This document shows positions 8,679 through 16,136 of a stretch of DNA of 64,000 bases, piece by piece. Numbering within the stretch: position 1 is the stretch's first letter; the number at the start of each line of letters is the position of its first letter. The stretch spans positions 90,470 through 154,469 of the forward strand of contig VHDL01000004.1 in the NCBI GenBank assembly GCA_016871415.1. The letters run 5' to 3'. A model generated the notes under the pieces. The model made no database searches. It was not told the DNA's origin and was given only the letters and a program-made list of their open reading frames with translations. The position numbers and the translations under genes are program-made. This DNA comes from Verrucomicrobiota bacterium (GTDB lineage Bacteria > Verrucomicrobiota > Verrucomicrobiia > Opitutales > UBA953).

Positions 8679-10184
8679 TCAGCTTGCCCGGAGCCCGAGG
8701 ACCTTATCCGCCTGCTGGCTATACTCGCGGTACTTCTCGGCGTTCTCAGGCAGCTTGATATCCAGGTCGTAGGTCGGGATCATCGCCTTCATCCGCGCAT
8801 GCCCCTCTGGGCTGGCGAGCAGGGCGGGGAAGCATTTGCGGATGATCTCGAGCACGATATTCACCGAGACCGAGGCACCCGGCGAGGCTCCGAGCAGCGC
8901 GGAGATGCTGCAAGCGGCATCGGTGATGACCTCGGTGCCGTAGTGGACAATGCCGGCCTGACCATCCGTCTTCTTGATGGCCTGCACCCGAATGCCTGCG
9001 TCGATCAACTTCCAGTCCGCAACCCGGGCGGCCGGATAGAAAATCTTCAGCACCTCGATGCGGTTCCGCATGCTCTGCGTGCCCTGCTGGATGAGGTAGC
9101 GGACAAGGTCGAGGTTATGAATGCCGATATTGACGAGGGTCGAGAGATTATCCGGACGAATGGAGAAGGGCAGGTCGGTGTAGCGGCCCTGCTGGTGCAG
9201 GAATTTCATCGTCCAGGCGGCGAAAGGACCGAAAAGCAGCGTCTTCCTGCCATCCAAGATGCGGGTATCGAGGTGCGGCACGGCCATCGTCGGGGCCGCG
9301 GGGAGCGGTTGACCATAGACCTTTGCTTGGTGCTTCTCAACGACTTCCGGATTGTCGCAGATGAGCCACTGGCCGCCGATAGGGAAACCACCCAGGCCCT
9401 TTGCCTCCGGAATGCCGGACATCTGTAGCAGCGGAAGCGTGCCGCCGCCCGCGCCGACAAAGACGAACTTGGCACGGTTTGTCCGAACACGGCCCGTCGC
9501 TGACTCCTTGGCACGGACTTCCCAGCCCGTGCCGTCTCTACGCAGTCCGATCACGCGATGGCCGGAGGCGATCCCGCATCCCTCCTGCCGTCTCAGCCAG
9601 CTCAGCAGCTTGCGAGAGATGGCGCCAAAGTTCACATCGGTTCCTCCGTCCATCTTGGTCGCGGCAATGGGTCCGTCTCCCCGACCTTCGACCAGGAGCG
9701 GCGCCCAACTCGCGATGGTGGTGCGGTCGGTCGTGAAGACCATCTCCCGGAAGAAATGGTGGGCCGACATTCCGGCGTGGCGGGCCTTGAGGAATTCCAC
9801 CTGGTCGGCTCCATGCACGAAGCTGATGTGGGGGACGGGATTGATGAATTCCCGCGGGTCGCTGGCCATATCGTTGGCCACCGCGTAGCTCCAGAAGTGT
9901 TTCGATTGCTCGAACTGCTCGAAGATCTCGATGACCTTGGCCACCTTCACCGAGCCATCCGCCTCGCGTTTGGGCGTGTAACTCAGCTCGCAGATCCCCG
10001 CGTGCCCGGTGCCGGCGTTATTCCAGCCATCCGAACTCTCCTGCGCCAAACCATCGCTGGCCTCGTAGAGCTGGATGGAAAGTCGCGGATCGAGCCGCTT
10101 CAACATCGCTCCGAGATTGGCCGACATCACCCCGCTGCCAATCAGGATGACATCGGGATTTTCAACGTGGGTGGCGGTCGGCAT
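8679..10184 (-). CDS. mqo: Malate:quinone oxidoreductase
   Basis: A 501-residue FAD enzyme that oxidises L-malate to oxaloacetate and passes electrons to the membrane quinone pool. It shows the Mqo N-terminus: a dinucleotide fold VILIGSGVMSANLGAML (about 12-28), then ASDGLAQESSDGWNNAGTGH and ELSYTP. FVGAGGGTLPLLQMSGIPE and the C-terminal SVNIVLEIIRKCFP region follow, all at standard Mqo length. The ATG at 10184 gives the canonical start. Local GC is lower than in neighbours (I counted 34 of 60 at 9841-9900). It is flanked by a tRNA-Ser fragment and a decayed Dabb copy, suggesting it sits in a transferred patch. It is convergent with the Dabb gene. Confidence 0.95.
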   Translation of the reverse strand: MPTATHVENPDVILIGSGVMSANLGAMLKRLDPRLSIQLYEASDGLAQESSDGWNNAGTGHAGICELSYTPKREADGSVKVAKVIEIFEQFEQSKHFWSYAVANDMASDPREFINPVPHISFVHGADQVEFLKARHAGMSAHHFFREMVFTTDRTTIASWAPLLVEGRGDGPIAATKMDGGTDVNFGAISRKLLSWLRRQEGCGIASGHRVIGLRRDGTGWEVRAKESATGRVRTNRAKFVFVGAGGGTLPLLQMSGIPEAKGLGGFPIGGQWLICDNPEVVEKHQAKVYGQPLPAAPTMAVPHLDTRILDGRKTLLFGPFAAWTMKFLHQQGRYTDLPFSIRPDNLSTLVNIGIHNLDLVRYLIQQGTQSMRNRIEVLKIFYPAARVADWKLIDAGIRVQAIKKTDGQAGIVHYGTEVITDAACSISALLGASPGASVSVNIVLEIIRKCFPALLASPEGHARMKAMIPTYDLDIKLPENAEKYREYSQQADKVLGLRAS

Positions 10185-10324
10185 TCGTGTGTAAACGTTG
10201 GCTGATGGACGTTGGGAGATGGTCAGGTCGGGATGTCAGAGGATTCACCGAGACGCTTTTGCAAGCCATAGCCCTTACTCCTCGCATGGCAAGTACGTTG
10301 GGAGTCGAACACGGGGTCAGGCCC

Positions 10325-10403
10325 CGCACCCGAGCACCAGCGCGAGAAGGAGATCGTCGTCCCGATTTTGAGCGAGTGATGGTTTTTGACTTTACCGTCC
10401 GAA
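10325..10403 (+). pseudogene. Decayed 3' end of a second Dabb gene
   Basis: These bases align with the last 80 bases of the intact Dabb gene (8520-8599), sharing for example GAGATCGTCGTCCCGA and a GTxATGGTxTTxGAxTTxACC pattern. Two single-base deletions break the frame and the stop codon is lost. Differences are mostly at third positions, so this is an old paralogue rather than a fresh duplicate. Just upstream (10312-10326) lies the imperfect palindrome CGGGGTCAGGCCCCG, a sequence type often seen beside REP-associated elements. The remaining 10185-10324 holds no recognisable gene. Confidence 0.7.
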
Positions 10404-10416
10404 GGCTTTCGGCTCC

Positions 10417-11253
10417 TCAGGCTTTTGCGGGATTACTCCAGTGCCACTTCTGGCAATGCGGGCACCGTTCGTATCTTGACCTGCCCAGATTGATCGCGAG
10501 CAGCGGTGGGTCGTAATGGCTGCCGCATCCAGGGCATGCGCGCCGACCATAGAAGGTGAGGACGCCCTGACTTAACCATAGCAGGAGAGCCGCCGAGGCT
10601 ATCAGCAGGAGCACCAGATGGCATTGCACGAAGATCGACCATGTTCCTGCGCCCAAGTTGCCTACGTTCCAATTCATCAGGAAGATAGGCATGTTGCCAA
10701 TCCAGTGGAACAGCACCGCCCCCAGGAATCCCAGGACGATCCGCTGGCGAAGGCCCCAGAGCGTCATGGCGACGAAGGCACTGTGAAACAGGCAGGTCAT
10801 CAATCTTTTTGATGCGAAGCCGCCGAAATCATGGAAGGGAAGCGCGGCGTATCTCGGCACTTCCGCTATCTTGTGGGCAACGAACCAGACTTCGCCCAAT
10901 GCAAAACCTACCCCGATTGCGAAGGCGTAGCGCACCAGATTCTCTGGCCTGATATCTCGCCTGATCAGCGGGATGAGCAAAGGGATCAGCTTTGCTGACT
11001 CTTCTGTCAGCGGGGCCTAGAATGTCTTGGCTGCCAGATAGGCGATTCCTGAATGGTCAAGATGGGCAGCCAGCCAGCCGTCTAGCGGAATCCGGACGAG
11101 ATAGTAAGCCAGCGGCTGCAATGGCAGCGAGACGAGGGCGGCGAGCCATAGGTATCGGCGATCAACGGTTGCGACTCCCTTGAAGGTCTTGAGGCCGAAA
11201 ACCGCGATGATGGCGACCGTCGTCAGGAGCGCCGCTGTATGAATGCCTAACAT
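10417..11253 (-). pseudogene. PrsW-like intramembrane metalloprotease, interrupted by an in-frame TAG
   Basis: One continuous frame of 278 codons is broken only by TAG at 11017-11019. Upstream, MLGIHTAALLTTVAII leads 78 residues of membrane segments. Immediately after the stop the frame reads APLTEESAKLIPLLIPLIRR, then FAIGVGFALGEVWFVA, CLFHSAFVAMTLWG and VLFHWIGN. The EExxK, GxxFAxxE and His motifs are those of PrsW-type proteases. A C-terminal zinc-ribbon-like CPGC/CPHC pair follows (about 233-265). No good start codon exists after the TAG (only TTG), so the distal part is not an independent gene. I read it as a nonsense-inactivated gene; stop readthrough or a sequencing error are alternatives. 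GC is low here (31 of 60 at 10861-10920). Confidence 0.7.
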
Positions 11254-11277
11254 GTCCGGACGTGCATGCGACCGTGC

Positions 11278-12441
11278 TTATGCCTCCGAGTAAAGCCCCT
11301 TGCGACCGGCGACCAGCCAGCTCACCGCGCAGGCGAGCAAGGCGTAACCACCGATTGACCAGCCGAAGAGTTCCCCGGCCATGACGGCGCCGGCCAGTGG
11401 CATGGCCCCGGCCCCGGCGAAGACGGCGACGAAGCCGAGCGCAGCGCAGACGCCCAAGGGTAGGCTCAGGTAAGCGGCCGCGGCGCTGCCGAGGGTGGCG
11501 CCGACGAAGAAGAGCGGAGTGACTTCACCACCCCGATAGCCGGCACAGACGCACAGGCCGGTCAGGAGTAGTTTGATCAGGAAGATCTTGGGCGCCGAAG
11601 GCTCGACGAGGGCGGAGTCGATCACGTGCAGGCCGAGTCCCGTGAAATCCTGCAGCTGATAGAAGTAGACCATCAGCGAGAAGGTGACGCCGGCGAAGAA
11701 GATGCGGGCGTAGGGTTGGTCGTTTTTCCGGGCAGCCTCGTGCTGAGACAACCAGAGGTAAAGTCGGGCGATCAGGCCGCAGGCCAGGCCGAGGACCGCG
11801 GCGGAGCCTAGGCCTTCGAGGTCATAGGTCGCCGGCACCGGGAGTCGGTAGTCGGCGTGAGTAGCGAAGAAGATTTTACGTCCGACGAGGTCGGCGAGGA
11901 AAGCCGCGGCGAGGCAGGGCACGACGCCCCAGCTACGTTGACGGACGAATTCCAGCGCGAAGATCGCCGCGGCGAGCGGCGTGCCGAATACGGCGGAGAA
12001 GCCGGCCGCGATGCCGCAAAGAAGAAGCATACGGCGTGCGCCCGGACCGGGCTTGGCCCAGTCGACGCACAGGTCGGCGATGCCCGCCCCCATCTGCACC
12101 GCGGTGCCTTCGCGTCCGACGGACGCACCGCCAAGATGGGACAGCAAGGTGGTGGCCACGATGGCCGGGGCGGTGGAGGGCGCGAGGGTTTGCCCTCCCT
12201 CCACGGCATCCTGGACGCGGCGCATGCCCCCGTCGGCCGCCGCCGCCCAATGGCGGTAGATCCAGACGGATGCCAGACCGAGCAGGGGAAGGGAATACAG
12301 CAGCCAGCCCTGGTTGTTGAAGGCGACGCTGACCGTCGACAGACCGTGCAGGAAGGCGGCGCTCAGGCCGGCGCACCCGATGACAGTCCCCAGCCAGCAA
12401 AGCAGGAGCCGGAAGGGGCGGGCTGGATGGTCGGTGTCCAA
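11278..12441 (-). CDS. ClC-family anion (chloride/fluoride) transporter
   Basis: A membrane protein of about 387 residues with roughly ten hydrophobic segments. Signature stretches are ASVGREGTAVQMGAG (the ClC gating-Glu loop, about 125-140) and AGYRGGEVTPLFFVGATLG (second anion-pathway loop, about 300). The GREGT/GGEVTP variants resemble the fluoride-type (CLC-F) branch more than classical chloride exchangers, but I cannot settle substrate by eye and see no fluoride riboswitch upstream. The start is uncertain: TTG at 12441 gives MDTDHPARPF, while an in-frame GTG at 12501 adds 20 residues and nearly abuts the divergent gene at 12505. It is divergent from the Gfo/Idh gene. Confidence 0.8.
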   Translation of the reverse strand: MDTDHPARPFRLLLCWLGTVIGCAGLSAAFLHGLSTVSVAFNNQGWLLYSLPLLGLASVWIYRHWAAAADGGMRRVQDAVEGGQTLAPSTAPAIVATTLLSHLGGASVGREGTAVQMGAGIADLCVDWAKPGPGARRMLLLCGIAAGFSAVFGTPLAAAIFALEFVRQRSWGVVPCLAAAFLADLVGRKIFFATHADYRLPVPATYDLEGLGSAAVLGLACGLIARLYLWLSQHEAARKNDQPYARIFFAGVTFSLMVYFYQLQDFTGLGLHVIDSALVEPSAPKIFLIKLLLTGLCVCAGYRGGEVTPLFFVGATLGSAAAAYLSLPLGVCAALGFVAVFAGAGAMPLAGAVMAGELFGWSIGGYALLACAVSWLVAGRKGLYSEA

Positions 12442-12504
12442 GGGCTGGTCTGGTTTGCAACGGACGATGACCCTGCTAACCTCCTGCTCAACCCCTAACA
12501 CCCC

Positions 12505-13764
12505 ATGGACACCCTCCGTCGTGACTTCATCCGCAACACGGCCCTGGCCGGAGCCGCCCTTGCCGCCACCAACGCCTTCGCTGCCGCGGGCGGACCCCGC
12601 ATCAAGGTGGGGCTGATCGGCTGCGGCGGCCGTGGCAACGGCGCCATCTCCGACTTCCTTGAGGCCTGCAAGGTCCTCAAACTCGACGCCGAGGTGACCG
12701 CGGTCAGCGACGCCTTCAAGTCCCAGGCCGACAAGGTCGCCGACCGTCTCGGGCTCACCCCCGACCGACGCTTCCATGGTTTCGACGCCTACCGCAAGGT
12801 CATCGCCAGCGGCTGCGACTACGTCGTCATGGCGACCCCGCCCGCCTTCCGTCCGCTGCACTTCGCGGCGGCGGTCGAGGCCGGCAAGCACTGCTTCATC
12901 GAGAAGCCCGTGGCGGTCGATCCGGCCGGAGCCCGGGCGGTCATCGCCACCGGTGAGCTGGCCAAGTCCAAGGGCCTGGCCGTCGTGGCCGGCACGCAGC
13001 GCCGTCACACCGCCTCCTATGTCGTGAACAAGATGCTCATCGACATGGGCGCCATCGGCGCCATCCGAGGCGGCGTCGTGCAATGGAACGGCGTTGTGCC
13101 CTGGGTGAAGCGCCGGACCGCCGGCGAATCCGCGGCGGACTACCTCGCCCGCAATTGGCTCAATTTCACCGAGATGTCCGGCGACCACATCGTCGAGCAA
13201 CACGTCCACAATCTGGACGTCGCGGTGTGGTATCTCGGCCGCCCGCCCGTGTCCGCGGTCGGTTTCGGCGGACGCGCCCGTCGCGAGACCGGCAACCAGT
13301 TCGACTTCTTCAGCGTCGACTTCGACTTCGGCGACGACGTCCACATCCACAGCCAGTGCCGTCAGCTTTCAGGCACCTGGGGCAGGGTGGGCGAGATGTT
13401 CACCGGGGCCGACGGTTCGTGTTACGGCGGCGGCAGGATCAAGCCCCCGGCGGGCCGCAAGCTGCAGACTCCCGATGTGAAGTTCGACACCGACAATTCC
13501 ATGGTCCAGGAACACGTGGACCTCATCCGCAGCGTCCTCGTGGGCAAGCCGCTCAACGAGGCCAGGCAGATCGCCGATTCGACCCTCGTGGCGATCATGG
13601 GTCGCATCTCGGCCTACACCGGCGACATGGTGCGCTGGACCGAGCTGACCCGTGACGCCCAGTCCCCTTGGCATAACCTGGCGCTCTCCCCGGCTCCGGC
13701 TGATTTCGAGACCGGCAAGGTGACCTTGCCGGAGGAGAAGCCCGTCGTCCCGGGCAAGGCCTGA
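12505..13764 (+). CDS. Tat-exported Gfo/Idh/MocA-family oxidoreductase
   Basis: This is 419 residues. The N-terminal twin-arginine signal (RRDFIRNTALAGAALAATNAFA, about 5-26) predicts folded export to the periplasm with bound NAD(P). The Rossmann motif VGLIGCGGRGNG (about 36-47) and the EKPVAVDPAGAR lysine-proline motif (about 133) are the hallmark nucleotide and catalytic elements. Substrate-domain motifs MSGDHIVEQHVHNLDVA follow. Family members oxidise or rearrange sugars, often through 3-keto intermediates. It converges on the FAD oxidoreductase and sugar ABC cluster, separated by a hairpin-rich repeat, and probably serves the same substrate class. The exact sugar is unknown. Confidence 0.9.
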   Translation: MDTLRRDFIRNTALAGAALAATNAFAAAGGPRIKVGLIGCGGRGNGAISDFLEACKVLKLDAEVTAVSDAFKSQADKVADRLGLTPDRRFHGFDAYRKVIASGCDYVVMATPPAFRPLHFAAAVEAGKHCFIEKPVAVDPAGARAVIATGELAKSKGLAVVAGTQRRHTASYVVNKMLIDMGAIGAIRGGVVQWNGVVPWVKRRTAGESAADYLARNWLNFTEMSGDHIVEQHVHNLDVAVWYLGRPPVSAVGFGGRARRETGNQFDFFSVDFDFGDDVHIHSQCRQLSGTWGRVGEMFTGADGSCYGGGRIKPPAGRKLQTPDVKFDTDNSMVQEHVDLIRSVLVGKPLNEARQIADSTLVAIMGRISAYTGDMVRWTELTRDAQSPWHNLALSPAPADFETGKVTLPEEKPVVPGKA

Positions 13765-13786
13765 GGCGGGCGAAGCTGCGATGAAC

Positions 13787-13804
13787 GTTCGCCGCAGGGC
13801 GAAC
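13787..13804. terminator. Hairpin after the Gfo/Idh gene
   Basis: GTTCGCC-GCAG-GGCGAAC forms a perfect 7-bp stem 23 bases after the stop codon. It has no U-tract, so it is only a possible terminator. Confidence 0.35.
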
Positions 13805-13807
13805 TAG

Positions 13808-13871
13808 GGTAGGGGCAAGGCTTTGCCTTGCCCTCCGACAGTGGAGGGCGCGGCGTAGCCACGCCCCTACC
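13808..13871. repeat. 64-bp palindrome-ended repeat unit (REP/MITE-like)
   Basis: The unit is bounded by perfect 9-bp inverted ends GGTAGGGGC and GCCCCTACC. It contains two internal hairpins: GGGCAAGGC-TTT-GCCTTGCCC (13813-13833) and GGGCG-C-GGC-GTA-GCC-A-CGCCC (13846-13866). Nothing in it is coding. The architecture and position in a convergent gap are typical of small dispersed, non-autonomous repeats. Only this copy is seen in the window. Confidence 0.6.
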
Positions 13872-13873
13872 TG

Positions 13874-13891
13874 GGCCGCCCTGCGGCGGCC
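13874..13891. terminator. Hairpin abutting the FAD oxidoreductase stop
   Basis: GGCCGCC-CTGC-GGCGGCC is a perfect 7-bp stem immediately next to the stop codon of the leftward FAD gene. It is a possible terminator for that strand, but no U-tract is visible. Confidence 0.35.
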
Positions 13892-15289
13892 TCAGCTGCG
13901 CCTGACCTTGGGCAGGAGGGCGGCGACGTCGGGCCAGGCCAATTCGTGCGGAAGGAGGCGCTTGTCCGCGGCGAGGGCGGAGGCGGTGCCAGCGGCTTCG
14001 CCCATGGCGACGGCGTTACCCGTCACGCGATACGACGCATGGGCGATGAAGTCGCCGCTGATGCAGCGACCCGCCATCATCAGACCGTCCACGTCGCGGG
14101 CGATGAGGGCGCGCAGGGGGATGTCGTAAGGCTTCACCTTCACGCCCATGTTCGAGTAAACCGATTTCTCCTTGGTCAGGGCATGCACGTCGACGGAGAA
14201 CGTCGCCCGGACCACCGCGTCGTCATGGCGCGCTCCGCTGGCGACGTCATCCTTCACCACCGTGTAGCGGCCGGCCAGCCTGCGGCCGTCACGCACGCCG
14301 ATCTGCTCGGCCGTGGCGACCACCTGGAGGCCCTTCCACGGGCCGCCCAGTGAGCGCAGGCCTCGCACGAGGGCGTTGATTTCCGCTCGCGCCCGCAGGG
14401 TGGCCGCCGTGACCGCCTCGGCGTCGGTCGCGTTCACGCCATACTCATGGTTGATCATGGCAAGGATGAGGTTCGCGCGGACCGGGAAGAACGTCGGGGC
14501 CTGGTAGCTGGGGTCGGACCCGGCCCGGCGCATTTCCGCCAGCAGGCGCTTCTTGTGGCCGTAGCGGTCGGGGTTGTCGAAGCCGTCCCCGAAGCGCACG
14601 TAGCCGTTGAGCGCGGCCACGTCATCGCAGGTGAGCAGGGCGCACATGCTCATGGGCTGGCAGGGACAGGATTTCTCGACGCCCAGCTCGAAGCCGTTGC
14701 CGGCCAGCGCGCCCACGTCGCCGTCACCCGTGGTGTCAATCACCGCCTTGCCCCGCCAGGCCTGTCGGCCGGACTTCGATTCCGTGATCACCCCCACGAC
14801 CCTGCGTCCGTCCTTGATGACGGACGCCACACGCGTGTGCAGCAGGATCTTCACCCCGGCTTCGGTGCAGAGCTCCTCCAGCACCAGCTTCATCTCCTCC
14901 GGATGGTAGGAGATGTCGTTCACGCCCTTGCCGTTGATGGCGTCCCGCTTGCGCAGCAGCCCGACCAGTTCCTGATTGAAGCCCGGCTTGTCGAAATCGA
15001 GCAGGTATCCCAGCAGCGATGAAGTCCAGACCCCGCCCAGCGATCCGTGCGTCTCGATGAGCCTCACCTTGGCGCCTGCCCGTGCGGCGGCGATGGCGGC
15101 CGTCACGCCCGCAGGGCCGGATCCGCAGACGATCACATCCGCCCAGTCGTCCACGGGGAGTTCGCGGGCGGGTTCGCTGAAAGTTCCCGGGGAGGGCGCC
15201 GCCTTGGCGTCAGTCAGGGCGCCGACGGCGCCGAGGCCCAGCAACGAGGAAGTCAGAAAGCGACGTCGGGAGGGGTCGGGGGTGTCCAT
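13892..15289 (-). CDS. Tat-exported FAD-dependent oxidoreductase
   Basis: This is 465 residues. The Tat signal SRRRFLTSSLLGLGAVGALTD (about 7-28) precedes a dinucleotide-binding fold VIVCGSGPAGVTAAIAAARA (about 48-68) and GSLGGVWTSSLLGY. AVIDTTGDGDVGALAG and a C-terminal GLMMAGRCISGDFIAH complete the pattern of the FAD-dependent oxidoreductase family found widely in Planctomycetes and Verrucomicrobia. These enzymes are presumed to oxidise sugars or sugar acids; the substrate is not known. It lies downstream of the sugar ABC/NIPSNAP operon on the same strand after a 61-base gap holding a hairpin, so it may be transcribed partly by read-through. Confidence 0.85.
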   Translation of the reverse strand: MDTPDPSRRRFLTSSLLGLGAVGALTDAKAAPSPGTFSEPARELPVDDWADVIVCGSGPAGVTAAIAAARAGAKVRLIETHGSLGGVWTSSLLGYLLDFDKPGFNQELVGLLRKRDAINGKGVNDISYHPEEMKLVLEELCTEAGVKILLHTRVASVIKDGRRVVGVITESKSGRQAWRGKAVIDTTGDGDVGALAGNGFELGVEKSCPCQPMSMCALLTCDDVAALNGYVRFGDGFDNPDRYGHKKRLLAEMRRAGSDPSYQAPTFFPVRANLILAMINHEYGVNATDAEAVTAATLRARAEINALVRGLRSLGGPWKGLQVVATAEQIGVRDGRRLAGRYTVVKDDVASGARHDDAVVRATFSVDVHALTKEKSVYSNMGVKVKPYDIPLRALIARDVDGLMMAGRCISGDFIAHASYRVTGNAVAMGEAAGTASALAADKRLLPHELAWPDVAALLPKVRRS

Positions 15290-15324
15290 GCGAAGAGCCT
15301 AAATCGTTTTCAGAACAGGTCGTT

Positions 15325-15343
15325 CACCGTTCGGCGAACGGTG
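15325..15343 (-). terminator. Hairpin downstream of the NIPSNAP gene
   Basis: CACCGTTC-GGC-GAACGGTG gives a perfect 8-bp stem 7 bases beyond the NIPSNAP stop and before the FAD gene. On the leftward strand the following sequence is not U-rich, so termination would be weak; attenuation or mRNA end protection are alternatives. Confidence 0.4.
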
Positions 15344-15350
15344 GAGTGGC

Positions 15351-16136
15351 TTACTTGACCGGGGAGTAGTCGGTCGGGACGAGGAACTCGGACTTCACGC
15401 CGTCCTTGATGGTCAGGGAACCTCCGGCCTTCTTCTCGGAGGCCTCCTTGGCCGCGATCCAGGCCGGGTCGGCACGGAAGGCGCCGAAGCTGGCCTTGGC
15501 GGCGTCCTCGGACTTGTGGGTCAGCAGGTAGATCAGGGTGTTCTCGGCGACGAGCTTGCTCTTCGCGCCCTTCTGGTCGGCGGCGAGGTTCCAGTACGTC
15601 ACGTTGGTCATGCCTTGCTTCTCAAACAGCTTCAGCGTGTGGTCGCGGAAGCGGGCGTTGAGGTTGGGCAGGCGGCCGGCTTCGGTCGTGTAGGTGCGCA
15701 GTTCGAAAGCGCCGACGCCGTAGTTCTTGGCTTCGGCCAGGGCGGAGTAGTCCGTGGCGGTCAGGAACGCGTTCTCGACGCGGGCGACGATCACGCCGTC
15801 CTTGTGGGAGTCCGCGAAGGCCTTCTTCCAGGCCGGGTCGTTCATGAAGCCCTTCCAGGAGGCGTCACGGGCGGCCTTGTCGGGGTAGGCGAGGAAGTAG
15901 ACCAGCTTGCGCTCGGGGTTGGCGCCGGTGGGCACGAAGTAGCCGAGGTTCGTCATGCCATGCTTCTCGAAGAGCTTCATCGTGTGGTCACGGAAGCGGG
16001 CGTGCAGGGCGTCGAGCTTGCCCTCGTTAGCGAAGTAGACGCGCATCTCGAAGAGACGCGTGTCGGCTGCGGAGGCCTGGGCGGCCACGAGACCGAGGGT
16101 GAGGAAGGAGAGGAGGCGGTGCATGGCGGGGTTCAT
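15351..16136 (-). CDS. Secreted double-domain NIPSNAP-family protein
   Basis: A 261-residue protein with signal peptide MHRLLSFLTLGLVAAQASA. It has two tandem NIPSNAP ferredoxin-like domains: FEMRVYFANEGKLDALHARFRDHT (about 28-115) and FELRTYTTEAGRLPNLNARF (about 140-235). Each half carries the same RFRDHT(M/L)KLFEK pattern, so it is an internal duplication. The biochemical role is unknown; members often sit beside oxidative sugar-catabolism genes. Its ATG overlaps the stop of the sugar-binding lipoprotein gene (ATGA), implying translational coupling and a job tied to the transported substrate. Confidence 0.85.
   Translation of the reverse strand: MNPAMHRLLSFLTLGLVAAQASAADTRLFEMRVYFANEGKLDALHARFRDHTMKLFEKHGMTNLGYFVPTGANPERKLVYFLAYPDKAARDASWKGFMNDPAWKKAFADSHKDGVIVARVENAFLTATDYSALAEAKNYGVGAFELRTYTTEAGRLPNLNARFRDHTLKLFEKQGMTNVTYWNLAADQKGAKSKLVAENTLIYLLTHKSEDAAKASFGAFRADPAWIAAKEASEKKAGGSLTIKDGVKSEFLVPTDYSPVK

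Noticed and set aside
11017..11019. TAG as a pyrrolysine codon
   Set aside because: No pyrrolysine genes are in the window and the protein family does not use it; nonsense or error is simpler.
12442..13350. N-terminal extension of the ClC gene far into the Gfo/Idh gene
   Set aside because: The extra residues are antisense to a well-conserved oxidoreductase; the real start is at 12441 or 12501.
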